Source: Inquilinus sp. KBS0705 (lineage in GTDB: Bacteria; Bacteroidota; Bacteroidia; Sphingobacteriales; Sphingobacteriaceae). From it: 64,000 nucleotides of DNA. Both the position numbers and the translations under genes were made by a program. Below the pieces are notes generated by a model, which saw nothing but the letters and a program-made list of their open reading frames with translations, had not been told where the DNA came from and did not search any database. Below are positions 9,020-16,557 of this stretch, in pieces (position 1 is the first letter of the stretch; each line of letters opens with the position of its first letter). The DNA is taken from contig VCCI02000003.1 of assembly GCA_005938025.2 (NCBI GenBank), positions 1-64,000 of the forward strand, written 5' to 3'.

Positions 9020-9027
9020 TAACTTTG
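9020..9027 (+). promoter_or_regulatory. Possible -7 promoter element of the desaturase gene
   Basis: TAACTTTG fits the Bacteroidota -7 consensus TAnnTTTG and lies 18 bp before the desaturase ATG. No TTTG is seen 19 bp upstream, so only half of a promoter is visible. Confidence 0.35.
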
Positions 9028-9044
9028 TATACTTATAAGTTTAT

Positions 9045-10025
9045 ATGAAATTTTTTGAAGAAAAGCGTAAGGAGGTAATGGGTCATATTGAGAAATTCAT
9101 GCTCGAAAAGATGAATGAATATCTTAAGCCTATTGATACCATTTGGCAGCCATCGGATTTTTTACCGGATGCTTCAAGAGATACATTTTTTAGTGAAATT
9201 AAAGAGATGCAGGAGAGCGCGGCAGGTTTATCATACGACCTGGTAGCCGTGCTCGTAGGCGATACCATTACCGAAGAGGCTTTACCCACTTACGAGTCGT
9301 GGTTAACTATGGTTGAAGGCGTATCGCGCAGCGAAGAAGGTGGCTGGATGAAATGGACACGCCATTGGACCGCCGAAGAAAACCGCCACGGCGATCTGCT
9401 GAATAAATACTTATACCTATCCGGCCGTGTTAACATGCGCATGATGGAGGTATCGACCCAGTATCTAATTGCTGATGGCTTTGACATTGGTACCGGCCAC
9501 GACCCATACCGCAACTTTATCTATACATCATTCCAGGAACTGGCTACCAATGTATCGCACCGCAGGGTGGCATCGCAGGCTAAAAAAGATGGCGATACAC
9601 TGCTATCTAAAATGTGCGGCGTTATAGCCGGCGACGAGGCGCGCCACGCCAAAGCATACAAATACTTTATCGAAAAGATATTTGAGGTAGACCCCAATGA
9701 GGCTATGCTGGCTTTTGAAGATATGATGCGCAAAAAAATTGTAATGCCGGCGCATTTTTTACGCGAAATTGGTTTAAAAATAGGCCAAACATTCGGCCAC
9801 TTTACTGATGCTGCTCAACGCCTGGGTATTTATACCGCTATTGACTATGTTGATATATTAAAGGAGTTGATAGAAGATTGGCATATCGAGAAAATTACCG
9901 ACCTGGAAGAGAGTGGCGAAAAGGCCCGTGATTATATCATGAACCTGCCAAACCGCCTTTTACGCGTTGCCGAACGCATGCAAAACCCCGGCCTCGAGTA
10001 CAAATTTAGCTGGATAAACGGGTAA
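9045..10025 (+). CDS. Acyl-ACP desaturase, ferritin-like di-iron
   Basis: A 326-residue soluble stearoyl-ACP desaturase-type enzyme that introduces a cis double bond into acyl-ACP, using a di-iron centre, oxygen and reduced ferredoxin. Two ExxH iron-ligand motifs are clear: EENRH near residue 111 and DEARH near 197, each on a long helix. Length fits the bacterial family. It should set membrane unsaturation. It is alone on its strand, 36 bp after the GH5 stop, with a partial promoter of its own and a terminator at 10046. No desaturase-specific ferredoxin or reductase lies nearby. Confidence 0.9.
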   Translation: MKFFEEKRKEVMGHIEKFMLEKMNEYLKPIDTIWQPSDFLPDASRDTFFSEIKEMQESAAGLSYDLVAVLVGDTITEEALPTYESWLTMVEGVSRSEEGGWMKWTRHWTAEENRHGDLLNKYLYLSGRVNMRMMEVSTQYLIADGFDIGTGHDPYRNFIYTSFQELATNVSHRRVASQAKKDGDTLLSKMCGVIAGDEARHAKAYKYFIEKIFEVDPNEAMLAFEDMMRKKIVMPAHFLREIGLKIGQTFGHFTDAAQRLGIYTAIDYVDILKELIEDWHIEKITDLEESGEKARDYIMNLPNRLLRVAERMQNPGLEYKFSWING

Positions 10026-10045
10026 TAATTCCCTTACAGATATAG

Positions 10046-10075
10046 AAAGTCCTGGTGAGAGCCGGGACTTTTTTG
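10046..10075. terminator. Terminator of the desaturase gene, possibly bidirectional
   Basis: AAAGTCCTGG-TGAGAG-CCGGGACTTT is a 10-bp stem with one mismatch, followed by T tracts on the plus strand. It lies between convergent genes. Confidence 0.75.
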
Positions 10076-10077
10076 TT

Positions 10078-10404
10078 TTATCCTTCCTGCACTAAGTCGG
10101 TGCCCAACCCTTCGCTTAGGTCATCAAACAAACTGTTTAAGATAGATTCAACGGTTATCGAATTTACATCATCCACATAATGCTCGTTACGGGTTATCCA
10201 TAGCTCATCGTCTTGCACAGCTATGGTAAACAAGGCGCCATCATACAACTCGGGCTGGCTTATTTCAATACCTGCTGGAGTATTGGTAATAGTAAAGCTG
10301 ATATCGCTTTGCTTTTGTTGGTGAAAAATAGGATTAAGCCTTTCTTGCAGGTGATTAAAAAGCTGGTCAATATTAACCGGCTTGTGCAGCGTGATGATCT
10401 TCAT
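10078..10404 (-). CDS. Hypothetical protein, 108 residues
   Basis: Not recognised. A small acidic soluble protein with no signal peptide or membrane helix. It starts MKIITLHKPVNIDQLFNHLQERL and has predicted alternating strands and helices. Codon use matches its neighbours and the frame fills the convergent gap neatly between the desaturase terminator and the reductase, so it is probably a real gene. Confidence 0.6.
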   Translation of the reverse strand: MKIITLHKPVNIDQLFNHLQERLNPIFHQQKQSDISFTITNTPAGIEISQPELYDGALFTIAVQDDELWITRNEHYVDDVNSITVESILNSLFDDLSEGLGTDLVQEG

Positions 10405-10524
10405 AATATCTGTATTTAATATATTTACAATTGGCTAAGGGCTATTGTTTACAAAGCATTTTTATTTGAGCCATTAAAACAGCAGCTTTGCTTAAAGCGT
10501 TTCATCATATATAAACTAATTGCA

Positions 10525-11544
10525 ATGAAATATAAATTATTAGGCCGGTCGGGGTTAAAGGTATCAGAACTTTGCCTGGGTACCATGGGTTTTGGCACAG
10601 AAGGTGGCTGGGGCGCCGATGCTGCCACCAGCTTTGAAATAATAGACGAGTATGCCAACGCGGGCGGAAACTTCCTGGATACGGCTAATATATACAAACT
10701 GGGCACCAGCGAAAAAATAATAGGCGATTATATGGCCAACCACGATAGGGATTATTTTGTGCTGGCTACCAAGTATACGCTAAAGGATAACACCACCAAC
10801 CCCAACGCAAGCGGCAACAACCGCAAAAATATGATGCGTAGCGTTGAAGAAAGTCTTAAACGCCTGAAAACCGATTTTATTGATGTGTTGTACCTGCACA
10901 TTTGGGATGATATTACCCCGATAGACGAGGTAATGCGCGGGCTTGACGACTTGATCAAACAAGGCAAGGTTACTTACGCTGCCATTAGCGATACCCCGGC
11001 ATGGGTTGTAGCCAAAGGCAACACCCTTGCCGAACTAATGGGCTGGAGCCAGTTTATTGCCTTGCAGGTTGAATATAGCCTGCTTGCGCGCACCCCAGAG
11101 CGAGATTTGATACCTATGGCTAAACACTTTGGTATGACAGTTACGCCATGGGCGCCGTTGGCCGGCGGCGCGCTTACCGGCAAATACCTTAAAGGCGACA
11201 AAGGCCGCATAAAGCCTGATAGCAAACGCCTTGATGAGCGTGCCGAAAAAATAACCCGGGTGATAATGGATATAGCACAAGAGTTGGGCGTATCTGAAAG
11301 CCATGTGGCGCTGCAATGGACCATGAGCAAAGGCTTTAGCTGTATACCCATAGTTGGCGCTACTAAGGTAGACCAGTTAAAAGACAACCTAAAAACAGTT
11401 GATACTACCCTAAGTGCCACGCAAATTGCCAAACTGGATGAAGTAAGCAAGTTTGAGTTAGGTTTCCCCGGCGATTTCTTTAACGAGGATGCCGTAAAAA
11501 TGAATTCGTTCGGCGGCTTTTATGATAGGGTGGAGAAAAGGTGA
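10525..11544 (+). CDS. Aldo/keto reductase
   Basis: A 339-residue NADPH-dependent TIM-barrel reductase. The catalytic tetrad can be placed: Asp in FLDTANIY, Tyr in the same block, Lys in VLATKYTL and His in YLHIWDD. The NADP-binding C-terminal part (PIVGATKVDQLKDNL) is complete. It begins RSGLKVSELCLGTMGFG, typical of the AKR subfamily with YajO/Gfo-like general stress members. The substrate is unknown. It appears monocistronic. Confidence 0.9.
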   Translation: MKYKLLGRSGLKVSELCLGTMGFGTEGGWGADAATSFEIIDEYANAGGNFLDTANIYKLGTSEKIIGDYMANHDRDYFVLATKYTLKDNTTNPNASGNNRKNMMRSVEESLKRLKTDFIDVLYLHIWDDITPIDEVMRGLDDLIKQGKVTYAAISDTPAWVVAKGNTLAELMGWSQFIALQVEYSLLARTPERDLIPMAKHFGMTVTPWAPLAGGALTGKYLKGDKGRIKPDSKRLDERAEKITRVIMDIAQELGVSESHVALQWTMSKGFSCIPIVGATKVDQLKDNLKTVDTTLSATQIAKLDEVSKFELGFPGDFFNEDAVKMNSFGGFYDRVEKR

Positions 11545-11585
11545 TTTCCATACCTCTTTCGCACCGTAATAAAAAGCAAATACCA

Positions 11586-11616
11586 TTTGTAAATTAAACA
11601 ATTAAGCCTATCTTTG
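11586..11616 (+). promoter_or_regulatory. Consensus Bacteroidota promoter of rplM operon
   Basis: TTTG at 11586-11589, exactly 19 bp, then TATCTTTG at 11609-11616. This matches the Bacteroidota housekeeping sigma consensus TTTG-N19-TAnnTTTG at every fixed base. The start site should be near 11623, giving a leader of about 48 nt for rplM. A CG-rich stretch (cccgtaaatacgggg, 11621-11635) can form a small hairpin in the leader. Confidence 0.85.
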
Positions 11617-11670
11617 CAGTCCCGTAAATACGGGGTAAAGTATACGTTTAATAAATTTAATTAAAAGCAA

Positions 11671-12108
11671 GTGAATACGTTAAGTTACAAAACTGTCTCA
11701 GCCAACAAGAAAACCGTTAGTAAAGAATGGGTTGTTGTTGATGCAAACAATGAGATTTTGGGGCGCTTGTGTACTAAGATCGCGATGATGATCAGAGGTA
11801 AACACAAGCCAGGGTTCACCCCACACGTAGACTGCGGCGATAATGTAATAGTTATTAATGCAGACAAGGTAAAACTGACAGGAAATAAATTCAGCGAAAA
11901 GCAGTATGTTTCTTATACCGGTTATCCGGGTGGTCAGCGTTTCATTTCTCCAAAAGAGTTAATGGCAAAGCATCCAGAGCGTGTGATTGAAAAAGCAGTA
12001 CGTGGTATGTTACCTAAAAATCGTTTAGGTCGTGCTATTTACGGTAACCTGCATGTATATGCAGGAGCAGAGCACCCTCACGCAGCTCAAAATCCAACAA
12101 CCATTTAA
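11671..12108 (+). CDS. rplM: 50S ribosomal protein L13
   Basis: A 145-residue L13, an early-assembly protein of the large subunit. It begins at GTG; the resulting N-terminus MNTLSYKTVSANK is standard for Bacteroidota L13. The conserved core WVVVDANNEILGRL and the GMLPKNRLGR block are present. It is the first gene of the rplM-rpsI-rpsB-tsf cluster, 21 bp ahead of rpsI, as in most bacteria. Confidence 0.97.
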   Translation: MNTLSYKTVSANKKTVSKEWVVVDANNEILGRLCTKIAMMIRGKHKPGFTPHVDCGDNVIVINADKVKLTGNKFSEKQYVSYTGYPGGQRFISPKELMAKHPERVIEKAVRGMLPKNRLGRAIYGNLHVYAGAEHPHAAQNPTTI

Positions 12109-12128
12109 TTTAAAAGGAGAAAAAGAAA

Positions 12129-12515
12129 ATGCCAACAACTAACACTTCAGGCAGAAGAAAAACAGCAGTTGCCCGCATCTATTTGAGCGAAGGCAATGGC
12201 GCTATTATCGTTAACGGTAAAGATTACAAAGAATACTTCCCTACCCTACCTTTACAATACATCGTTATGCAGTCTACCGAAGTTTCGGGTTCTGCAGGTA
12301 AATTCGATGTTAAAGTAAACGTTGCCGGTGGTGGCGTAAAAGGACAGGCAGAGGCCGTTCGTTTAGCAATTGCTAAAGCTATTGTTGAACTGGATCCGGA
12401 GAAAAAACCGGCTTTGCGCGCTAAAGGTTTAATGACACGCGATGGCCGTATGGTTGAGCGTAAGAAACCAGGTCGCAAGAAAGCACGTAAGAGATTCCAA
12501 TTCAGTAAACGTTAA
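12129..12515 (+). CDS. rpsI: 30S ribosomal protein S9
   Basis: A 128-residue S9, which sits in the small-subunit head with its C-terminal tail reaching the P-site tRNA. The GRRKTAVARIYL start, GGGVKGQAEAVRLAIAKA core and the basic tail ending FQFSKR (SKR is universal) are all present. A good Shine-Dalgarno (AAGGAG) precedes the ATG, unusual for this phylum. Confidence 0.98.
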   Translation: MPTTNTSGRRKTAVARIYLSEGNGAIIVNGKDYKEYFPTLPLQYIVMQSTEVSGSAGKFDVKVNVAGGGVKGQAEAVRLAIAKAIVELDPEKKPALRAKGLMTRDGRMVERKKPGRKKARKRFQFSKR

Positions 12516-12536
12516 AATTTTAGGAGGACAACAACA

Positions 12537-13397
12537 ATGGCAAGAACAACATATCAGGATTTACTGGATGCAGGTGTACACTTTGGTCACCTTACCCGCA
12601 AATGGGATCCAAAAATGTCTCAGTACATTTTTATGGAGCGCAACGGTATCCACATTATCGATTTAAATAAAACCTTATCAAAGGTTGAAGAAGCTGCTGC
12701 AGCTATAAAACAAATTGTAAAATCAGGTCGTAAAGTATTATTCGTAGCAACAAAGAAACAAGCGAAAGATATCGTAGCTGAATATGCAAAAGGCGTAAAC
12801 ATGCCTTATATCACCGAGCGTTGGTTGGGTGGTATGTTAACCAACTTTGCTACCGTGCGTAAGTCTATCAAAAAGATGTCTAACATCGATAAATTGACTA
12901 AAGACGGTACTTACAGCAACCTTTCTAAAAAAGAAAGATTGATGATACAGCGCGAGCGTATCAAATTAGAGACCTTGTTAGGTGGTATTGCGGATCTTAA
13001 CCGTTTACCCGCTGCATTGTTTTTAATAGACGTTAAGAAAGAGCACATCGCGGTATCTGAAGCTTTAAAGCTTAACATACCAACATTTGCAATGGTTGAT
13101 ACCAACTCTGATCCGTCGAACATCGATTTCCCTATCCCGGCGAATGACGATGCTACCAAATCAATTTCATTGATTACGGGTATCATCATCAAAGCTATCG
13201 AAGAAGGCTTAGATGAGCGCAAACGCGAGAAAGAAGACGAAACTGAAAAAGAAGCAGCAGCTGCTAAAGCAAAAGCTGATGCTCCTGAATTGGCAGAACG
13301 TACTGCACCAGAAGGTGGCAAAAGAAAAAGGACCGCAGAAGTAACAGCCGAAGCTGCTGAGACCGAAGCCCCTGCTGCTGATTCAACAGAAGAATAA
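12537..13397 (+). CDS. rpsB: 30S ribosomal protein S2
   Basis: A 286-residue S2 that binds S1 and the 16S platform. The LLDAGVHFGHLTRKWDPKM start and the FLIDVKKEHIAVSEA block are typical. The last 60 residues are an Ala/Glu/Lys-rich, low-complexity tail that is longer than in E. coli; such tails are common in Bacteroidota. AGGAGG 10 bp upstream is a strong ribosome binding site. A hairpin separates it from tsf. Confidence 0.97.
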   Translation: MARTTYQDLLDAGVHFGHLTRKWDPKMSQYIFMERNGIHIIDLNKTLSKVEEAAAAIKQIVKSGRKVLFVATKKQAKDIVAEYAKGVNMPYITERWLGGMLTNFATVRKSIKKMSNIDKLTKDGTYSNLSKKERLMIQRERIKLETLLGGIADLNRLPAALFLIDVKKEHIAVSEALKLNIPTFAMVDTNSDPSNIDFPIPANDDATKSISLITGIIIKAIEEGLDERKREKEDETEKEAAAAKAKADAPELAERTAPEGGKRKRTAEVTAEAAETEAPAADSTEE

Positions 13398-13406
13398 TAT
13401 TTAGGC

Positions 13407-13462
13407 TATAAGGGTTGTAGAGGTTGTAAGTGTAAACTTTTATAACCTTTACAGCCCTTATA
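13407..13462 (+). other. Large hairpin between rpsB and tsf
   Basis: Arms at 13407-13425 (TATAAGGGTTGTAGAGGTT) and 13444-13462 pair at 17 of 19 positions, with an 18-nt loop. There is no T tract, so it is not a standard terminator. It may be an attenuator, an RNA-processing site or a decayed dispersed repeat. Confidence 0.55.
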
Positions 13463-13491
13463 ACTTTTACAACATTTAAAAAACAAACAAA

Positions 13492-14343
13492 ATGTCTACA
13501 GTACAAATATCTGCATCTGATGTAAACAAACTGCGCCAGCAAACCGGTGCAGGCATGATGGATTGCAAAAAAGCTTTAACCGAAACTAACGGCGATTTTG
13601 AAGCTGCTATTGATTTTTTAAGAAAAAAAGGCGCTAAAGTTGCTGCAAGCCGCCAGGATCGCGAATCTAACGAAGGTGTTGTTATAGCACGTACTTCAGA
13701 AGATTTTAAACGTGGTGTGGTTATAGAACTAAACTGCGAAACTGATTTCGTAGCTAAAAATGCTGAGTTTGTTGCTTTTGGTAACGAAATTGCAAACGCT
13801 GCCGTTCAAGGCAAACCGGCTACTATCGAAGACCTTTACAACCTTGAAATTGACGTTGAAAATGTACGTGTTAAAATTGGTGATGCTATCATTGATAAAA
13901 CAGGTAAAATAGGCGAAAAGATAGGTGTATCTAAATACGAAGTTATTGAAGGCGAAAAAGTTGTTGCTTACATACATGGTAACTACCGTTTAGGTGTGCT
14001 AGTTGGTTTAAGCAAAAGCGTTGCCGGTGCCGATGAGGCAGGTAAAGACGTAGCAATGCAAATTGCTGCCATGAACCCGGTTGCTATTGATAAAGATGGC
14101 GTTGATGCCACCGTTATTGAGCGTGAACTGGAGATTGCTAAAGAGCAAATACGTGCAGAAGGTAAACCGGAAGAAATGGTTGAAAAAATTGCTGCCGGTA
14201 AACTGAACAAATTCTACAAAGATTCTACTTTATTAAACCAGGAGTTTGTAAAAGACTCATCTAAAAACGTTAGTCAGTTTTTAGACTCGGTTGATAAAGG
14301 CCTAACTGTTACCGCATTTAAGCGGGTAGCTTTAGGAGCTTAA
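13492..14343 (+). CDS. tsf: Elongation factor Ts
   Basis: A 283-residue nucleotide exchange factor for EF-Tu. The N-terminal UBA-like helix bundle (VNKLRQQTGAGMMDCKKALTE) is canonical, as is the ELNCETDFVAKNAEF block that contacts EF-Tu. It is the last gene of the cluster, with a strong terminator 8 bp after the stop. Confidence 0.97.
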   Translation: MSTVQISASDVNKLRQQTGAGMMDCKKALTETNGDFEAAIDFLRKKGAKVAASRQDRESNEGVVIARTSEDFKRGVVIELNCETDFVAKNAEFVAFGNEIANAAVQGKPATIEDLYNLEIDVENVRVKIGDAIIDKTGKIGEKIGVSKYEVIEGEKVVAYIHGNYRLGVLVGLSKSVAGADEAGKDVAMQIAAMNPVAIDKDGVDATVIERELEIAKEQIRAEGKPEEMVEKIAAGKLNKFYKDSTLLNQEFVKDSSKNVSQFLDSVDKGLTVTAFKRVALGA

Positions 14344-14350
14344 TTATATT

Positions 14351-14384
14351 ATCCCTCCCGATTAAATCGGGAGGGATTTTTTTT
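14351..14384 (+). terminator. Intrinsic terminator of rplM-tsf operon
   Basis: ATCCCTCCCGAT-TAA-ATCGGGAGGGAT is a perfect 12-bp stem followed by T7. It closes the ribosomal cluster. Confidence 0.95.
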
Positions 14385-14411
14385 GTTCTGTCATTCCTTT
14401 ATCCGCGCGTT

Positions 14412-14499
14412 ATTGCGAGGAACGAAGCAATCTCAGAACTGAGCTAAACGATTTGCTTAACCGATTGTCCTTTGTATAAATTGCTTCGTTCCTCGCAAT
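14412..14499. repeat. Dispersed intergenic inverted repeat with 20-bp perfect arms
   Basis: Arms ATTGCGAGGAACGAAGCAAT (14412-14431) and its exact complement (14480-14499) flank 48 bp of AT-rich DNA. This belongs to the GCGAGGAACGAAGCAAT class of Bacteroidota intergenic repeats. A remnant of the same class (CTCCTCGCAATGGCGG) is at about 25890-25905. Confidence 0.8.
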
Positions 14500-14522
14500 G
14501 ACGCAATTGTTATAAATTAAGT

Positions 14523-15644
14523 ATGATAACAGCACTTCATCATCTTCAACTTATCTCTAACGGCACCATCGCCGAAGGCAAAGCCATTTTATTGGAAGGC
14601 AGCCAAATAAAAGCTATTATTAATGATAACGCTATCCCTGCCGATGCGAGGAAAGTAGACCTTAATGGTGCTTACCTGGCACCGGGGCTTATAGATCTGC
14701 AGATATATGGCAGCGGAGGTAAACTATTTGCCGGCAAGCCCGAAGTATCAGCGCTAAAGAAAATGGAAGACGACCTGCTTGACCAGGGCACAACCGGTTT
14801 TTTTGCTACCATAGGCACTAATTCCAATGATATTGTTGAAGCAGGCATTGCGGCGGCAAAAGCGTATCGTGCTACTGCCCGGGGCAATTTTTGGGGAGTG
14901 CATTTGGAAGGCCCGTATTTAAACCCGGCCAAAAAAGGTGCCCATCCAGAAAAGTTCATTAAAAAAGCTACCCTTGCCGAAGTAAAAGGTTGGGTAGAGG
15001 AAGCGGATGGTGTAATTACCATGATAACCATAGCGCCCGAGTTGCAGGACCAGGAGGTGATAGATTACCTGCATACACAGGGCATCATTATATCATCGGG
15101 CCATAGCAATGCTACTTATGCGCAGGGAAAAGCATTTTTAAATAAACCAATACCGGCAGTTACACACCTGTTTAACGCCATGCCGCAAATGCACCATCGC
15201 GAGCCTGGTTACATACCTGCTATATTCGAAGAAAAACCCTACACCAGTATTGTTGCTGACGGCAACCATGTTGATTTTGCGATGATACGCCTGGCCAAAC
15301 GCGAATTGGGTGACAAGCTTTTCCTGATAACAGATGCGGTAACTGCTGCAACCGAAGGTACATATCAGCACCGCTTGCAGGGCGATAAATATGTAATGCC
15401 TGATGGTACGCTGTCCGGGTCGAGCCTGACGATGCTTAAAGCTGTACAAAACTGTGTAGAGCATGTGGGTATAGGATTGGCAGAAGCGGTTAATATGGCA
15501 TCATTGTACCCGGCCGAGTTGGCCTCGAAGACCCAAAAAGGTAAAATAGAGGCCGGTTTTGATGCCGACCTTATTGTATTTAACAGCAAATTTGAAGTGC
15601 AGGAAACTATATTGCAGGGCCAACTATTAACAAAGGCATTATAA
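14523..15644 (+). CDS. nagA: N-acetylglucosamine-6-phosphate deacetylase
   Basis: A 373-residue amidohydrolase that converts GlcNAc-6-P to GlcN-6-P and acetate in amino-sugar and wall recycling. Visible are APGLIDLQIYGSGG (metal region, with Gln where HxH sits in other amidohydrolases, as usual in NagA), HLEGPYLNPAKKGAH, SSGHSNATYAQG, THLFNAMPQMHHREPG and ITDAVTA with the catalytic Asp. Length is normal. It is a single gene between the repeat and pyrH; nagB is not nearby. Confidence 0.93.
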   Translation: MITALHHLQLISNGTIAEGKAILLEGSQIKAIINDNAIPADARKVDLNGAYLAPGLIDLQIYGSGGKLFAGKPEVSALKKMEDDLLDQGTTGFFATIGTNSNDIVEAGIAAAKAYRATARGNFWGVHLEGPYLNPAKKGAHPEKFIKKATLAEVKGWVEEADGVITMITIAPELQDQEVIDYLHTQGIIISSGHSNATYAQGKAFLNKPIPAVTHLFNAMPQMHHREPGYIPAIFEEKPYTSIVADGNHVDFAMIRLAKRELGDKLFLITDAVTAATEGTYQHRLQGDKYVMPDGTLSGSSLTMLKAVQNCVEHVGIGLAEAVNMASLYPAELASKTQKGKIEAGFDADLIVFNSKFEVQETILQGQLLTKAL

Positions 15645-15694
15645 AATTTTTACAATACCAATTATTATCTATTTTTGATAAATCTTCCTTTTGA

Positions 15695-16399
15695 ATGAAA
15701 TATAATAGAATCCTCCTAAAGCTTAGCGGCGAGTCGCTTATGGGCGAACGCCAGTACGGCATCGATAACAACCAGGTTTTACAATACGCACGCGATATAA
15801 AGGCTGTAAAAGATAAAGGAATAGAGATAGCCATTGTTGTAGGTGGAGGAAATATTTTTAGAGGATTAAGCGCTGAGAAAAGCGGGATGGAACGCGCCCA
15901 GGCCGATTATATGGGCATGTTGGCCACAGTAATTAACTGTATGGCCCTGCAAAACGCTTTAGAGAGCATTGGTGTAGAAACTCGTTTGCAATCGGCCATA
16001 AAGATGGAGCAGATATGCGAGCCATATATCCGCCGCCGTGCAATGCACCATTTAGAGGATGGTAAAATAGTAATATTTGGCGCCGGTACCGGTAACCCAT
16101 ACTTCACTACCGATACAGCAGCATCTTTACGTGCTATAGAGATAAAGGCCGATGTAGTATTAAAAGGTACACGTGTAGATGGTATTTATACAGCCGACCC
16201 GGAGAAAGACCCAAGTGCTACTCGTTATGATGAAATTAGCTTCCAGGAAGTGTATGATAAGGGCCTTAACGTAATGGACATGACAGCCATTACGCTTTGC
16301 CAGGAAAACTCGTTACCTATTATTGTATTTGATATGAACAAGCCCGGCAACTTTATGAAGATAGCCGAGGGCGAGGCCATTGGTACTTTGGTGAAATAA
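15695..16399 (+). CDS. pyrH: UMP kinase
   Basis: A 234-residue amino-acid-kinase-fold enzyme that phosphorylates UMP to UDP. Motifs: KLSGESLMG (phosphate binding), [10 protein letters not shown] and [12 protein letters not shown] (UMP site), [20 protein letters not shown] sequence at 15670-15677 could be its -7 promoter element. It is closed by a strong terminator. frr, its usual downstream partner, lies 2 kb away in opposite orientation. Confidence 0.97.
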   Translation: MKYNRILLKLSGESLMGERQYGIDNNQVLQYARDIKAVKDKGIEIAIVVGGGNIFRGLSAEKSGMERAQADYMGMLATVINCMALQNALESIGVETRLQSAIKMEQICEPYIRRRAMHHLEDGKIVIFGAGTGNPYFTTDTAASLRAIEIKADVVLKGTRVDGIYTADPEKDPSATRYDEISFQEVYDKGLNVMDMTAITLCQENSLPIIVFDMNKPGNFMKIAEGEAIGTLVK

Positions 16400-16402
16400 A
16401 AA

Positions 16403-16454
16403 AACATATAAACGAAAAGGCCCCATATGTATGGGGCCTTTTCGTTTATATGTT
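16403..16454. terminator. Bidirectional terminator after pyrH
   Basis: A perfect 22-bp inverted repeat (AACATATAAACGAAAAGGCCCC and complement) with an 8-nt loop; A and T tracts flank the GC core on both strands. Confidence 0.92.
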
Positions 16455-16555
16455 GTCATGCTGAACTTGTTTCAGCACCTCTCAAGCTAATTATTCAACA
16501 TGCAAATTCGCTCGTCCGCGAGATGCCGAAATAAATTCGGCATTACGATGGGGAC
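16455..16555. repeat. Dispersed intergenic repeat
   Basis: Contains GTCATGCTGAACTTGTTTCAGCA and, further on, GATGCCGAAATAAATTCGGCAT, two short palindromes of the class scattered in Bacteroidota intergenic DNA. It marks one edge of the inverted ABC-frr block. Confidence 0.55.
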
Positions 16556-16557
16556 AC

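Noticed and set aside
10974..11450. 158-codon open frame on the minus strand
   Set aside because: It is inside the aldo/keto reductase gene, whose motifs are intact; composition is that of an antisense shadow.
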